Positions 22,201 to 31,976 of a DNA stretch of 61,226 nt are shown here, in pieces (the stretch's first letter is position 1; each line of letters opens with the position of its first letter). The translations under genes were made by a program, and so were the position numbers. The notes beneath the pieces were generated by a model that saw only the letters and a list, made by a program, of their open reading frames with translations, did not search any database and was not told the origin of the DNA. This DNA comes from Hyphomicrobiales bacterium (lineage in GTDB: Bacteria > Pseudomonadota > Alphaproteobacteria > Rhizobiales > Aestuariivirgaceae): contig JALVSR010000137.1 in NCBI GenBank assembly GCA_027024225.1, positions 1 through 61,226 of the forward strand, in the 5' to 3' direction.

Positions 22201-23808
22201 TCAGGGCTTTCCGGGCGGGGTGAGGATGGTGGGGTGGCGCTCTTCCTCGCGCGGCTCGGGATAGTCCAAGATGTAGTGCAGCCCCCGGCTTTCCTTGCGC
22301 TGCATGGCCGAGCGGATCATCAGGTCGGCCACCACGGCGATGTTGCGCAGCTCCAGAAGGTCGGAGGTGACGCGGAAGTTGCCGTAATATTCGTCGATTT
22401 CCCGCCGCAGCAGGTCGATGCGGTGCTTGGCCCTTTGCAGGCGCTTCACCGTGCGCACGATGCCCACGTAGTCCCACATGAAGCGGCGGATTTCGTCCCA
22501 GTTGTGCGACACCACCACCATTTCATCGGAATCCGTCACCTGGCTTTCGTCCCAGTGGGGCAGGGGAGGCGGCGGTGGAATATCGCCGATACGCGCAATG
22601 ATGTCCTTCGCCGCCGCGTCGCCATAGACGAGGCATTCCAGCAGCGAGTTGGAGGCCATGCGGTTGGCCCCGTGCAGGCCGGTGTAGGTGACCTCGCCGA
22701 TGGCGTAGAGGTTCTCGACATCCGTGTGCGCGCGCATGTCCACCATCACGCCGCCGCAGGTGTAGTGCGCCGCCGGCACCACGGGGATGGGCTCCTTCGT
22801 CATGTCGATGCCGTATTCCTTGAGGCGCTTGTAGATGGTGGGGAAGTGCTCGCGGATGAAATCGGCGGGCTTGTGGGAGATATCCAGCAGCACATAGTCC
22901 AGCCCGCGGCGTTTCATCTCGTTGTCGATGGCGCGCGCCACGATGTCGCGCGGGGCGAGCTCGGCCATGGGGTGATATTTCGGCATGAAGCGCTCCCCGT
23001 TGGGCAGCTTCAATATGCCGCCTTCACCACGCACGGCTTCCGATATCAGGAAGTTCTTAGCCTCCGGGTGATAGAGGCAGGTGGGGTGGAACTGCTCGAA
23101 CTCCATGTTGGCCACGCGGCAGCCCGCGCGCCAGCCCATGGCCACACCGTCGCCGGTGGCGATGTCGGGGTTTGAGGTATAAAGATAGACCTTGCTGGAG
23201 CCGCCCGTGGCCAGCACCACCACCCTGGCGCGGAACAAATCAACCGTGTCACGCGTCTTGTCCAGCACGTAGGCGCCCACGGCGCGCCCGCGCGAGCCGT
23301 CGGGCAGGCGCTCGCGGATGACGTCGATGGCGATATGGTGCTCGAAGATCTCCACCGCCTCCAGCCCGCGCACCTGGCGCAACAGGGTGCATTCCATCTC
23401 CTTGCCGGTGGCGTCCGCCGCGTGCAGCACGCGCCGGGCGGAATGCCCGCCCTCGCGGGTGAGGTGAAAGCGCCCGTTAGGCCCGCGGGTGAACTGCGCG
23501 CCGTAGTCAATGAGCCTCTTAATGGCGGCGGGCGCGTTTTCCACCACGAAGCGCACCACTTTCTCGTCGCACAGCCCCGCGCCGGCCTCCATGGTGTCGC
23601 GGATATGGGCCTCGAAGCTGTCCTCGTCGTCCAGCACCACGGCGATGCCGCCCTGGGCGTAGAAGGTGTTGGTTTCTTCCACCACCGTCTTGGCCAGCAC
23701 GGCGGTGTGTATGCCGGCCTCGCCCAGCTCGATGGCCAGTTGCAGCCCCGCCGCGCCGGAGCCGATGACCAGCACGTCGTGGAGGTATTCCTTTTGTTTT
23801 CCGCCCAT
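22201..23808 (-). CDS. nadB: L-aspartate oxidase
   Basis: NadB (535 residues) is the FAD enzyme that oxidises L-aspartate to iminoaspartate, the first step of de novo NAD synthesis. The FAD-binding motif [17 protein letters not shown] is at about residues 17-33. [13 protein letters not shown] and the active-site region [20 protein letters not shown], with [17 protein letters not shown], are characteristic of the succinate dehydrogenase/NadB family. It is the last gene of the leftward nad group, 127 bp after the HNH gene. Confidence 0.98.
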   Translation of the reverse strand: MGGKQKEYLHDVLVIGSGAAGLQLAIELGEAGIHTAVLAKTVVEETNTFYAQGGIAVVLDDEDSFEAHIRDTMEAGAGLCDEKVVRFVVENAPAAIKRLIDYGAQFTRGPNGRFHLTREGGHSARRVLHAADATGKEMECTLLRQVRGLEAVEIFEHHIAIDVIRERLPDGSRGRAVGAYVLDKTRDTVDLFRARVVVLATGGSSKVYLYTSNPDIATGDGVAMGWRAGCRVANMEFEQFHPTCLYHPEAKNFLISEAVRGEGGILKLPNGERFMPKYHPMAELAPRDIVARAIDNEMKRRGLDYVLLDISHKPADFIREHFPTIYKRLKEYGIDMTKEPIPVVPAAHYTCGGVMVDMRAHTDVENLYAIGEVTYTGLHGANRMASNSLLECLVYGDAAAKDIIARIGDIPPPPPLPHWDESQVTDSDEMVVVSHNWDEIRRFMWDYVGIVRTVKRLQRAKHRIDLLRREIDEYYGNFRVTSDLLELRNIAVVADLMIRSAMQRKESRGLHYILDYPEPREEERHPTILTPPGKP

Positions 23809-23935
23809 TGTTTCCTTCGCCCGAATTCGCGCGTGAGCCTATTTCATGGCTCATGGTGCGGCGAGGGGCAAGAGGCGAGCCTGTCCAAAAAATGCACGGC
23901 GGACGCGGGCGCGGCATCAGCCTCCCTGTTGCTGT

Positions 23936-24697
23936 TCATGTCTTTTGCCGTTCATGGAAGCGGCGGCGGTGGTGTTCGAGGAAGGCCGGGTCGGGGCGGA
24001 AGCGCTCGGGGAGCTCCAGGCGGGGCGATTCCACCCGCTCCAGCACGCGCCGGGCGTTGCCTGGCACATCGGGCGCGATGACAAGCCGCATGTCCTCGTC
24101 GAAGGTGATGAGGTGGCGGTCGAAGGCGCGGTCGTGCAGGGTGTTCAGGCAGATGCCGTTGCGCGGGTTCAGGCGGTTCTGCGGGTCGTCGCGCCACGGC
24201 ACGATATGCGAGGCGTTGAGCAGGCGGGGGTCATCAATGCCGGTGAGCGGACAGCGCTCGCGCCAGCTGGCCAGCACCATGCGGCGGAAGAAGTCCTGCC
24301 CCAGCCGCTGGCGCACGGCGACGATGCGCTCGGTCTGCTCCGCCGGCAGGGGCGGGCGCAGTTCTTCGCCCGCATCCTCCGCAAGACCCGGCGGCGCACC
24401 CTTCCCGCCCAATTGCCGCTGATAGACGGGCAGGAGGGATTCGGGGTCTTGCAGAAACTCGTCCCACACTCGCCGGTCGAGCCGGCTGGCATTGCCGAGG
24501 CCTTGACGGGGCAGCGAATCGTCCAGCGAAGCGAGGTTGCACGCCTTCGTGGCCACCGCGCCGGGGGTGCGGCCCAAGCGATGCGCCAGCGCCACGATGT
24601 CCGGATTGCGCTCGTGCAGCTTGCCGGAGGGTGTGCGCAGGTAGAGCGCCAGCACCTCGCGGATTTCCTCTGCTGTCCAGTCGCGGCGGGTGGTCAT
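23936..24697 (-). CDS. HNH endonuclease-domain protein in the nad cluster
   Basis: A 253-residue protein with a C-terminal HNH domain (about 146-200): CPLTGIDDPRLLNASHIVPW then NGICLNTLHDRAFD, matching the HNH_2 type in which the ASHI histidine, the central Asn and the LHDxAFD histidine bind metal. The N-terminal part (DWTAEEIREVLALYLRT, then RLGRTPGAVATKACNLA) looks like a small helical DNA-binding region that often accompanies this domain. There is no methylase or restriction partner nearby. It lies 80 bp after nadC and 127 bp before nadB. Substrate and role are unknown. Confidence 0.85.
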   Translation of the reverse strand: MTTRRDWTAEEIREVLALYLRTPSGKLHERNPDIVALAHRLGRTPGAVATKACNLASLDDSLPRQGLGNASRLDRRVWDEFLQDPESLLPVYQRQLGGKGAPPGLAEDAGEELRPPLPAEQTERIVAVRQRLGQDFFRRMVLASWRERCPLTGIDDPRLLNASHIVPWRDDPQNRLNPRNGICLNTLHDRAFDRHLITFDEDMRLVIAPDVPGNARRVLERVESPRLELPERFRPDPAFLEHHRRRFHERQKT

Positions 24698-24777
24698 GGC
24701 GGCGCCCCCGGGCGAAGGGGTGGAGGAAACGGCTGCGGCGGGATGCCGCAGGGGCCATTATGGCCTGTTCCGGCCAC

Positions 24778-25644
24778 TCATTTCCAGTCCAGGCCGATGT
24801 CGATGGCGGGCGCGGCCATGGTGATGCGGCTGGTGGAAATGTAATCGACGCCAGTTTCGGCAATGGCGCGGATGTTCTCAAGCGTCACGCCGCCGGAGGC
24901 TTCCGTTTCCGCCCGGCCCGCCACGAGGTCCACGGCCTGGCGCAGCTCGTCGGGCGTCATGTTGTCCAGCAACACCCGCGTGGCCCCGGCCTTAACGGCC
25001 TCGCGCACCTGTTCGAGCGTGTCGCATTCCACCTCCACCTGTTCGTGCTCGGCTTCTCTTGCGCGACGCACGGCCTCGGCCACGGAACCGGTGACGGCCA
25101 CGTGGTTGTCCTTGATGAGAATGGCGTCATACAGGCCCATGCGGTGGTTTTGCGCTCCGCCCATGCGGGTGGCGTATTTCGACAGGCGTCTGAGGCCCGG
25201 AATGGTCTTGCGCGTGTCCAGCAGCACTGCCTTCGTGCCCGCAATGGCGCGCACGTATTGGCGGGTGAGCGTGGCCATGCCGGAGAGCAGTTGCAGGATG
25301 TTGAGCGCGGTGCGCTCCGCCGCCAGCAGGGCGCGGGCGGGGCCCTCGATGTGCGCCACCGCCTGCCCGGCGCTCACCTCCGCGCCGTCGTTGACTTCCG
25401 CGTGAAAGCGGATGTTCTCGTCCATGAACAGGAAAGCGCGCTGGGCCACCGGCAGTCCGGCGATGATGCAGTTTTCCCGCGCCTGCATGACGCCGGAAAA
25501 ACGCACATCAGCCGGTATGACGGCCTTCGACGTGATGTCGCCCGCCCCGTCGAGATCTTCGTCGAAGGCGGCCTGCAACACCCGGCGGACGTCTTCTTCC
25601 GTCAGGGGGTCTGTCAGCGGCAGCAGGGTTTCATCCGCGCTCAT
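24778..25644 (-). CDS. nadC: Nicotinate-nucleotide pyrophosphorylase (carboxylating)
   Basis: NadC (288 residues) converts quinolinate and PRPP to nicotinate mononucleotide with loss of CO2. Family motifs are EDLDGAGDITSKAVIP near residue 30, ERTALNILQLLSGMATLTRQ, LDTRKTIPGLRRLSKYA and GGAQNHRMGLYDAILIKDNH, with LLDNMTPDELRQAV later. The basic residues that bind the two phosphates and carboxylates are in these segments. It starts 9 bp after the kbp stop. Confidence 0.98.
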   Translation of the reverse strand: MSADETLLPLTDPLTEEDVRRVLQAAFDEDLDGAGDITSKAVIPADVRFSGVMQARENCIIAGLPVAQRAFLFMDENIRFHAEVNDGAEVSAGQAVAHIEGPARALLAAERTALNILQLLSGMATLTRQYVRAIAGTKAVLLDTRKTIPGLRRLSKYATRMGGAQNHRMGLYDAILIKDNHVAVTGSVAEAVRRAREAEHEQVEVECDTLEQVREAVKAGATRVLLDNMTPDELRQAVDLVAGRAETEASGGVTLENIRAIAETGVDYISTSRITMAAPAIDIGLDWK

Positions 25645-25653
25645 GCGAGGGCA

Positions 25654-26103
25654 TCAGACGTTCTGGGGAATGCGCAGCGCCTGGCCGGGGTAGATCTTGT
25701 CAGGATCCGAGAGCATGGGCCGGTTGGCCTCGAAGATGGCCATGTACTTGCTGCCGTCGCCATAGTGCTGCTCGGCGATCTTCCACAGGCTCTCGCCCTT
25801 CTGCACGATGTGGAAGACCGGCTCGCCTTCCTCTCCCTCGGCCACTTCCACCTTCGTTTCCACCTTGGCCACGCCGATGGTATTGCCCACCGCCACGATG
25901 GCTTTCTCGAGGATTTCCTGCGAGGCGACGGCACCCTTCAGCACCACCTTGTCGCCCTCGACCTCCACCTCGACGTCGTCGGCGCCGATATCGAGCTTCT
26001 GAAGCTCCTTTTTCAGCTCTTCAGCCGGCGGCGCCTTTTCCTCTTCGTCAGAACCGAAGCCCAGCTTTTTCCCCGCGGACTTGATGAAATCGAACAGTCC
26101 CAT
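25654..26103 (-). CDS. kbp: BON-LysM protein (Kbp/YgaU-like)
   Basis: A 149-residue cytoplasmic-type protein with no signal peptide. An N-terminal MGLFDFIKSAGKKLG element is followed by a BON domain (about 30-90, DVEVEVEGDKVVLKGAVASQ) and a C-terminal LysM domain (about 95-147, FHIVQKGESLWKIAEQHYGD and IYPGQALRIP). This is the architecture of E. coli Kbp/YgaU, a potassium-binding protein. It is tucked between nadA and nadC with only 9 bp to nadC, so it is probably co-transcribed with NAD synthesis genes. The reason is unknown. Confidence 0.93.
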   Translation of the reverse strand: MGLFDFIKSAGKKLGFGSDEEEKAPPAEELKKELQKLDIGADDVEVEVEGDKVVLKGAVASQEILEKAIVAVGNTIGVAKVETKVEVAEGEEGEPVFHIVQKGESLWKIAEQHYGDGSKYMAIFEANRPMLSDPDKIYPGQALRIPQNV

Positions 26104-26223
26104 GAGATTGCCTCCCGAAATGATGAAGTTGATTTGCGCAATACTCTATCACCTGCGCAAGGACAGGCATAGGGCAAAGCGCCTGTCATTCCTCCGCTGT
26201 TTGGACGCCCAGGCGGAAATGCG

Positions 26224-27255
26224 CTATTCGGCGGCGGTTTTCTTCGCGCGCTCGGCCTGCGCCTTCGCGGAGATTTCCAGCATGCGCTGCAGGGGCGTGA
26301 GCGCGCGGATGCGCAAATCCTCGTTGATGATGATTTCCGGCTTCTCGTCGCGCAGGCTGACGTAGAGCTTCTCCATGGTGTTCAGCGCCATGTAGGGGCA
26401 CACGGAGCACTTGCAATTGTTGTCGGACAGGCCGGGCAGGGGAATGAACTCCTTCTCCGGCGCCAGCTTCCGCATCTGGTGGATGATGTGCGTCTCGGTG
26501 CCGATGATGAAGCGCTTCGCATCGGAGTTCACCACGAACTCGATGATGGAGCGGGTGGAGCCCACATGATCGGCCAGATCGACGACGGATTTCGGGCTTT
26601 CCGGGTGCACCGCCACCTTGGCGTCCGGGTATTGCTTCTTCAGCTCCAGCAGCTCTTCCGTCGAGAACTTGTCGTGCACGATGCAGGTGCCGGGCCACAG
26701 GTCCATCTTGCGCCCCGTGACCTTTTCCAGCCAGCTGCCCAGATGCCTGTCCGGCACGAACAGGATGGGCTTGTCCTCCGGGATGGCCCTGATGATGTCG
26801 ATGGCGGAGGAAGAGGTGACCACGTAGTCGGACAGCGCCTTCACCTCCACGGAAGAGTTGATGTAGGTCACCACCACGTGGTCGGGGTGCTCGGCGCGGA
26901 AGATCTCCAGGTCATCGGCCGTGATGGCCTCTTCCAGCGAGCAGCCGGCCATCATGTCGGGGATGACCACCTTTTTCTGCGGGCTCAATATCTTCGCCAC
27001 CTCGCCCATGAAACGCACGCCGCAGAAGACGATCATGTCCGCGTCCGTTTCCGCGGCCTTGCGCGAAAGATCGAGCGAATCGCCCACGAAGTCGGCGATG
27101 TCCTGGATATCCGGGTCCTGGTAGTAGTGCGCCAGGATGACGGCGTTCTTCTCCTTGCGCAGGCGGTCGATTTCCGCCGTCACGTCGATGTTCGGGTCAA
27201 GCTTCGGCTGGCTTTCTTCCGCGTGCTTCCTGATCTGCTCCAGCACGTCAACCAT
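26224..27255 (-). CDS. nadA: Quinolinate synthase
   Basis: NadA (343 residues) condenses iminoaspartate with dihydroxyacetone phosphate to quinolinate, using a [4Fe-4S] cluster. The ATG at 27255 follows a strong GGGGAGGAGG; an in-frame ATG 30 nt earlier would place that site inside the gene. Signatures include AVILAHYYQDPDIQDIADFV, FCGVRFMGEVAKIL, NSSVEVKALSDYVVTSSSA and HPESPKSVVDLADHVGSTRS. Cysteines in FCGV, GTC and the NNCKCSVCPYM region include the three cluster ligands. It leads the leftward nadA-kbp-nadC-HNH-nadB group. Confidence 0.98.
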   Translation of the reverse strand: MVDVLEQIRKHAEESQPKLDPNIDVTAEIDRLRKEKNAVILAHYYQDPDIQDIADFVGDSLDLSRKAAETDADMIVFCGVRFMGEVAKILSPQKKVVIPDMMAGCSLEEAITADDLEIFRAEHPDHVVVTYINSSVEVKALSDYVVTSSSAIDIIRAIPEDKPILFVPDRHLGSWLEKVTGRKMDLWPGTCIVHDKFSTEELLELKKQYPDAKVAVHPESPKSVVDLADHVGSTRSIIEFVVNSDAKRFIIGTETHIIHQMRKLAPEKEFIPLPGLSDNNCKCSVCPYMALNTMEKLYVSLRDEKPEIIINEDLRIRALTPLQRMLEISAKAQAERAKKTAAE

Positions 27256-27417
27256 GGTGTCCTCCTCCCCGCGGCTGGCCGGCAAGACCGGCGCCGCAAA
27301 CCTGATTTGGCGGCTCGGGATTTACTACAAGATATGACCTCTCGGGCGGCCGGAATCAAGGAAATGCGAATATGTCGGGGGTTTCAACATGTTGTGATGG
27401 CATCCGCACAATTTGAA

Positions 27418-27999
27418 TCACTTGGCCGAGAGAGCTTTCGCGCCATCGGCAGGCAAGCAGGTGGGCGGCAAAAGTGGCCAGGTGCCCGGCAGCTGAAAAT
27501 GCCACCATTCCGTCCTGATGCCTGTGAAGCCCGCCGCATGCATGATGCCCGCAAGCATCATGCGGTTTTTCAATGCCTCTGCCGAAACCTTTCGGGAGGC
27601 TGGCCATGCGATTTCGCGCATGTCGTCGAAGTCCGTGCCCATTTCCAGCGGCATGCCATCTGCATCGGCCAGGGTGAGGTCAACGGCCACACCGCGGGTG
27701 TGGGTGGAGCCGACTTCCGGCGGGATGACGTAACGCGGGTCGGGACAGGCGCGGAACAGCGCCCGCTGGGCCTGTGGCGGGCGGTAGCCGTCGAACACCA
27801 CCAGCCGAAAGCCTGCGTGGCATGCGAGGTCGCTTGCGCGCTTCAGCGCTTCTGCCGCTTCGGGGCGAAGAAAGCAGCGTGGCTCGGCATAAAGCGGCTT
27901 GCCCGCCATGTTTTCCGGCGTGGCGTAGCGTATGTCCAGCATCACGCCGTGCTCTTCGGGCGTGATCTCCACCAGCTTCGGCCTTGTCATGTGGCCCAT
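27418..27999 (-). CDS. ddpX: D-alanyl-D-alanine dipeptidase
   Basis: A VanX/DdpX-type zinc peptidase (193 residues) that splits D-Ala-D-Ala released from peptidoglycan. The zinc-site motif STHTRGVAVDL (SxHxxGxAxD) and the C-terminal EWWHF, which carries the catalytic Glu and a zinc His, are both present. RLVVFDGYRPPQAQ is also typical. No vancomycin-resistance partners are nearby, so a housekeeping or D-Ala scavenging role is more likely than resistance. The start at 27999 follows GGGAAAGG; 27990 is possible. It is divergent from gabD. Confidence 0.93.
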   Translation of the reverse strand: MGHMTRPKLVEITPEEHGVMLDIRYATPENMAGKPLYAEPRCFLRPEAAEALKRASDLACHAGFRLVVFDGYRPPQAQRALFRACPDPRYVIPPEVGSTHTRGVAVDLTLADADGMPLEMGTDFDDMREIAWPASRKVSAEALKNRMMLAGIMHAAGFTGIRTEWWHFQLPGTWPLLPPTCLPADGAKALSAK

Positions 28000-28070
28000 T
28001 GCGCCTTTCCCATGTTTCGGTTTCGGCTTATGAATCGTGCAAGGTTGAATAATCCAGTGGGGAGTGCGCC

Positions 28071-29540
28071 ATGTCCAGTCCGCTCAAATCCGTGTTGAAA
28101 GATCCGGAACTGTTGCGCGAGGCCTGTTTCATTGACGGCGCGTGGGTGCCGGGCACGCGCACCTTCGCCGTGACCAACCCCGCCACCGGCGAGGTGCTGG
28201 CGCAGGTGCCGGACATGGGCGCGGAGGAAACGGAGCGGGCCATCGCCGCGGCGAAGGCGGCGCAACCGGCGTGGGCGGCCTTGAGCGCGAAAGACCGCGC
28301 CGCGATCCTGCGCAAGTGGCATGACCTGATTCTGGAGCACGCCGAGGATCTGGCCATCATCATGACCGCAGAGCAGGGCAAGCCGCTGGCCGAATCGCGC
28401 GGCGAGGTAACTTACGGCGCCAGCTTCATCGAGTGGGCGGCGGAGGAAGGCAAGCGGCTGTATGGCGAGATCGTCCCCAGCCCCTTCGTGGATGCGCGCA
28501 TTCACGTGCTGCGCCAGCCGGTGGGGGTGGTGGCGGCCATCACCCCGTGGAACTTCCCCAACGCCATGATCACGCGGAAAGTGGGTCCGGCGCTGGCGGC
28601 GGGCTGCACCATGGTGGTGAAGCCGGCCGAGGACACGCCGCTTTCGGCCCTGGCGCTGGCGGAGCTGGCGGCGCGGGCGGGCGTTCCGGCGGGAGTGTTC
28701 AACGTGATCACCGGGGATGCCCCCACCATCGGCGGCGTGCTGACCTCGCACCCGGATGTGCGGATGCTTACCTTCACCGGCTCCACGGAGGTGGGCAAGC
28801 TCTTGATGCGCCAGTGCGCGGAAACGGTGAAGAAGGTGTCGCTGGAGCTGGGGGGCAACGCGCCGTTCATCGTGTTCGACGACGCCGACCTCGACGAGGC
28901 GGTGCAGGGCACCATCATGAGTAAATACCGCAACACCGGGCAGACCTGCGTGTGCGCCAACCGCATCATGGTGCAGGCGGGCGTGTATGACGCCTTCGCC
29001 GAAAAGCTGGCGGAGGCGGTGAAGGGCCTGAAGGTGGGTATCGGCACCGAGGAGGGCGTGGCGCAGGGGCCGCTGATCAACGAGGAAGCGCTGGCCAAGG
29101 TGGAGCGGCTGGTGGAAGACGCGAAGGAAAAGGGCGCGCGGGTGCTGACCGGGGGCAGGCGGCACGAACTGGGCGGCACCTTCTACGAGCCCACGGTGCT
29201 GTGCGACATCACGCCGGAGATGGCGCTGACGAAAGAAGAGATCTTCGGCCCCGTGGCGCCGCTGATGCGCTTCGAGACGGAGGAAGAAGCCATCCGCATG
29301 GCCAACGACACGCCCTATGGCCTTGCGGCCTATTTCTACGCGCGCGACGTGGGGCGCGTGGTGCGGGTGTATGAAGCGCTGGAATACGGCATCGTGGGAG
29401 TGAACCGCGGCATCATTTCCACGGAAGTGGCGCCCTTTGGCGGGGTGAAGGAATCGGGCCTTGGCCGCGAGGGCGGCAGGCATGGCGTGGAGGAGTTCAC
29501 CGAGCTGAAATACGTCTGCCTCGGTGGGCTGGAAAAATGA
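28071..29540 (+). CDS. gabD: Succinate-semialdehyde dehydrogenase (NADP+)
   Basis: An aldehyde dehydrogenase (489 residues) of the GabD clade, oxidising succinate semialdehyde to succinate. Present are the catalytic Glu in LELGGNAPFIVFDDADLDEA, the catalytic Cys in NTGQTCVCANRI, and the cofactor-binding TPWNFPNAMITRKVGPALAA and FTGSTEVGKLLM. The second Cys two residues after the catalytic one (CVC) is typical of GabD. No GABA transaminase is adjacent. Start chosen after GGGGAG; it reads away from ddpX and toward trpG. Confidence 0.95.
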   Translation: MSSPLKSVLKDPELLREACFIDGAWVPGTRTFAVTNPATGEVLAQVPDMGAEETERAIAAAKAAQPAWAALSAKDRAAILRKWHDLILEHAEDLAIIMTAEQGKPLAESRGEVTYGASFIEWAAEEGKRLYGEIVPSPFVDARIHVLRQPVGVVAAITPWNFPNAMITRKVGPALAAGCTMVVKPAEDTPLSALALAELAARAGVPAGVFNVITGDAPTIGGVLTSHPDVRMLTFTGSTEVGKLLMRQCAETVKKVSLELGGNAPFIVFDDADLDEAVQGTIMSKYRNTGQTCVCANRIMVQAGVYDAFAEKLAEAVKGLKVGIGTEEGVAQGPLINEEALAKVERLVEDAKEKGARVLTGGRRHELGGTFYEPTVLCDITPEMALTKEEIFGPVAPLMRFETEEEAIRMANDTPYGLAAYFYARDVGRVVRVYEALEYGIVGVNRGIISTEVAPFGGVKESGLGREGGRHGVEEFTELKYVCLGGLEK

Positions 29541-29679
29541 AGGGACGATGCCGTGCGGAACGGGCCGCCGGCATGCGCGTTCCCGTGCCGGAACCCGTGG
29601 CCCGGCCAGCCCTTGCCGCAATCGCTCTCCATGCATCGAAGGATGGCATGACCGGCTCGAACCGTGGAGGAAGCTCAAT

Positions 29680-30297
29680 TCATGGTGCGGCGGCCAGGGT
29701 GCCGGAGAGAATGAGAAAATTCTTCAGCAGCGCGTGGCCGCACTCGGTGGCGATACTCTCCGGATGAAACTGCACGCCGAAGATGGGCAATTCCTTGTGT
29801 TGCACGCCCATGATGAGCCCGCCCTTGTCGGCGGAGGTGCGGGCGGTGACTTCCAGCTCGGCGGGCAGGGTGGCCTCGTCGATGATGAGCGAATGATAGC
29901 GCGTGGCCGTGAAGGGCTGCGGCAAGCCGCGGAAGATGCCCTCGCCGATATGATGGATGGAATCGGTCTTGCCGTGCATCAGCTCCGGTGCGCGCACGAT
30001 ATCCGCGCCGAAGGCCTGGCCGATGCTCTGGTGCCCCAGGCACACGCCCAGCAGCGGAATGCCGTGCTCGGTGGCGGTTTTCACGAGATTGACGGAAATG
30101 CCCGCTTGCGCGGGCGTGCAGGGGCCGGGCGAGATGACGATGGCCTGCGGCTGCATGGCCAGCGCCTCGTCCACCGTGATGGCGTCATTGCGGTGCACCT
30201 CGATGGCAAGCTCGTGGCCCATCTGCAGCCCCACCTCGCCGATGTAGTGCAGCAGGTTGAAGGTGAAGCTGTCGTAGTTGTCCAGCAGCAGGATCAT
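29680..30297 (-). CDS. trpG: Anthranilate synthase component II (glutamine amidotransferase)
   Basis: TrpG (205 residues) hydrolyses glutamine to supply ammonia to TrpE. The class I amidotransferase triad is C86 ([16 protein letters not shown]), H178 and E180 (GVQFHPESI). [20 protein letters not shown] is the family start. It lies 13 bp after trpE and ends facing gabD. trpD and trpC, which often follow in alphaproteobacteria, are not here. The same subunit can serve aminodeoxychorismate synthase (PabA), but the position after trpE favours TrpG. Confidence 0.96.
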   Translation of the reverse strand: MILLLDNYDSFTFNLLHYIGEVGLQMGHELAIEVHRNDAITVDEALAMQPQAIVISPGPCTPAQAGISVNLVKTATEHGIPLLGVCLGHQSIGQAFGADIVRAPELMHGKTDSIHHIGEGIFRGLPQPFTATRYHSLIIDEATLPAELEVTARTSADKGGLIMGVQHKELPIFGVQFHPESIATECGHALLKNFLILSGTLAAAP

Positions 30298-30310
30298 CGC
30301 ATCAGTATCC

Positions 30311-31837
30311 TCACTGTCCCTTTTTCCCGTTGCCGGCGAAGCGCGCCGCAACTTCCGCCGCGCGGAACAGGGCGCGGGCCTTGTTCTCGCATTCCTTCTG
30401 CTCCAGCCTGGGCACGGAATCGGCCACGATGCCGGCGCCCGCCTGCACGAACATGCGCCCGTCCTTGACGATGGCGGTGCGCAGCACGATGGCCGAATCC
30501 ATCTCGCCGGCGGCGGAGAAATACCCCACGCAGCCGGCGTAGATGCCGCGCCGGTGCACCTCCAGTTCGTCGATGATCTCCATGGCCCGCACCTTCGGCG
30601 CGCCGGAAACCGTGCCTGCGGGAAAGCCCGCCACAAGCGCGTCCAGCGCGTCGGCGTCGGCGCGCAGGCGGCCCTCCACGTTGGAGACGATGTGCATGAC
30701 CTGGCTGTAACGCTCGATGACGAATTTTTCCGTCACCTCCACCGAGCCGATCTCGGCCACGCGGCCCACGTCGTTGCGCCCAAGATCCAGCAGCATCAGG
30801 TGTTCGGCCAGCTCCTTCGGGTCGGAGAGCAGTTCCTCTTCCAGCGCCTTGTCTTCCTCCGGGGTGCGTCCACGGCGGCGCGTGCCGGCGATGGGCCGGA
30901 TGGTGACCTTGCCATCGCGCACCCGCACCAGGATCTCCGGGCTGGAACCGGCCACGGCGAACTCGCCGAAGTCGAGGTAATAGAGATAGGGCGAGGGGTT
31001 GGTGCGCCTCAGCGCCCTGTAAAGGGCCAGCGGGGGCAGGGGAAAGTCCGTCTCGAAGCGTTGGGAGAGCACAACCTGGAAGATGTCGCCCGCGCGGATA
31101 TATTCCTTCGCCCGCTCCACCATTTCCATGTAGCGCTCCGGCGGCGTGTTGGACACGGGCGGGGCGAGCGAAATCTCGCGCATGGGCTCGCGCAGCAGGG
31201 CCGGCTCGATGGGGCCGGAGAGCCTGGCGATGACCTCCTCCAGCCGTGCCCGCGCCCGCTTCCATGCCGTTTGCGCCGAAACGCCCGGTTCGGGCCGCAC
31301 CGGCGTGACGATGACCATTTCATCCGCCACCGCGTCGAAAATGACCATGATGGTGGGGCGGATCATCAGCGCTTCGGGCAGGCCCAGCGCGTCCGGATTG
31401 TCATCCGGCAGGCGCTCCATGTAGCGCACCATGTCATAGCCCATGTAGCCGAATATGCCCGCGGCCATGGGCGGCAGGGTGTCGGGCAGGTCGATGCGAC
31501 TTTCCGCAATGAAGGCGCGCAGGCTGTCCAGCGGCGCGCGCTTGTCCGGCTCGAAGGCGCCGGCAACGTCTTCCAATGCCCGGCGGTTGAACAGGGCCTG
31601 GCCTTTTTCCACCTTCCACACCACGTCCGGGTTCAGCCCGATGAGCGAATAGCGCCCGCGCACGGCGCCGCCTTCCACCGACTCCAGCAGAAAGATGTTC
31701 TGCGCGCCGGGCTTGAGCTTCATCAGCGCGGAGACGGGGGTTTCCAGGTCGGCCACCAGGCGCGTGGCCAGCACCTGTGGGCGGCCGTCCTCATAGGCGG
31801 CGATGAAGTCCTCGTATGTGGTTTCCGGATGTATCAT
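30311..31837 (-). CDS. trpE: Anthranilate synthase component I
   Basis: TrpE (508 residues) makes anthranilate from chorismate and ammonia. The N-terminal domain contains the tryptophan-feedback element FLLESVEGG, and the C-terminal chorismate-binding domain shows [52 protein letters not shown] and [20 protein letters not shown]. It is co-oriented with ppiD (139 bp upstream) and trpG (13 bp downstream). I see no Trp-codon-rich leader peptide in the gap before it. Confidence 0.97.
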   Translation of the reverse strand: MIHPETTYEDFIAAYEDGRPQVLATRLVADLETPVSALMKLKPGAQNIFLLESVEGGAVRGRYSLIGLNPDVVWKVEKGQALFNRRALEDVAGAFEPDKRAPLDSLRAFIAESRIDLPDTLPPMAAGIFGYMGYDMVRYMERLPDDNPDALGLPEALMIRPTIMVIFDAVADEMVIVTPVRPEPGVSAQTAWKRARARLEEVIARLSGPIEPALLREPMREISLAPPVSNTPPERYMEMVERAKEYIRAGDIFQVVLSQRFETDFPLPPLALYRALRRTNPSPYLYYLDFGEFAVAGSSPEILVRVRDGKVTIRPIAGTRRRGRTPEEDKALEEELLSDPKELAEHLMLLDLGRNDVGRVAEIGSVEVTEKFVIERYSQVMHIVSNVEGRLRADADALDALVAGFPAGTVSGAPKVRAMEIIDELEVHRRGIYAGCVGYFSAAGEMDSAIVLRTAIVKDGRMFVQAGAGIVADSVPRLEQKECENKARALFRAAEVAARFAGNGKKGQ

Positions 31838-31976
31838 GATGCCAGGGATGCAGGGAGTTCACGAATTCGCATGCATTGTGGCAGCAGTGGCCCAGCCGAT
31901 AGCACGTTGCCAATGAAAAAGCGGTCATGATTGGCATGGCCAGCGGCGGTGCGGGCGGATGGCCACACGATCGCGA

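Noticed and set aside
31838-31976. A trp attenuator before trpE
   Set aside because: The only Trp codons in short frames are isolated, and no paired terminator and antiterminator stems followed by T-runs are seen.
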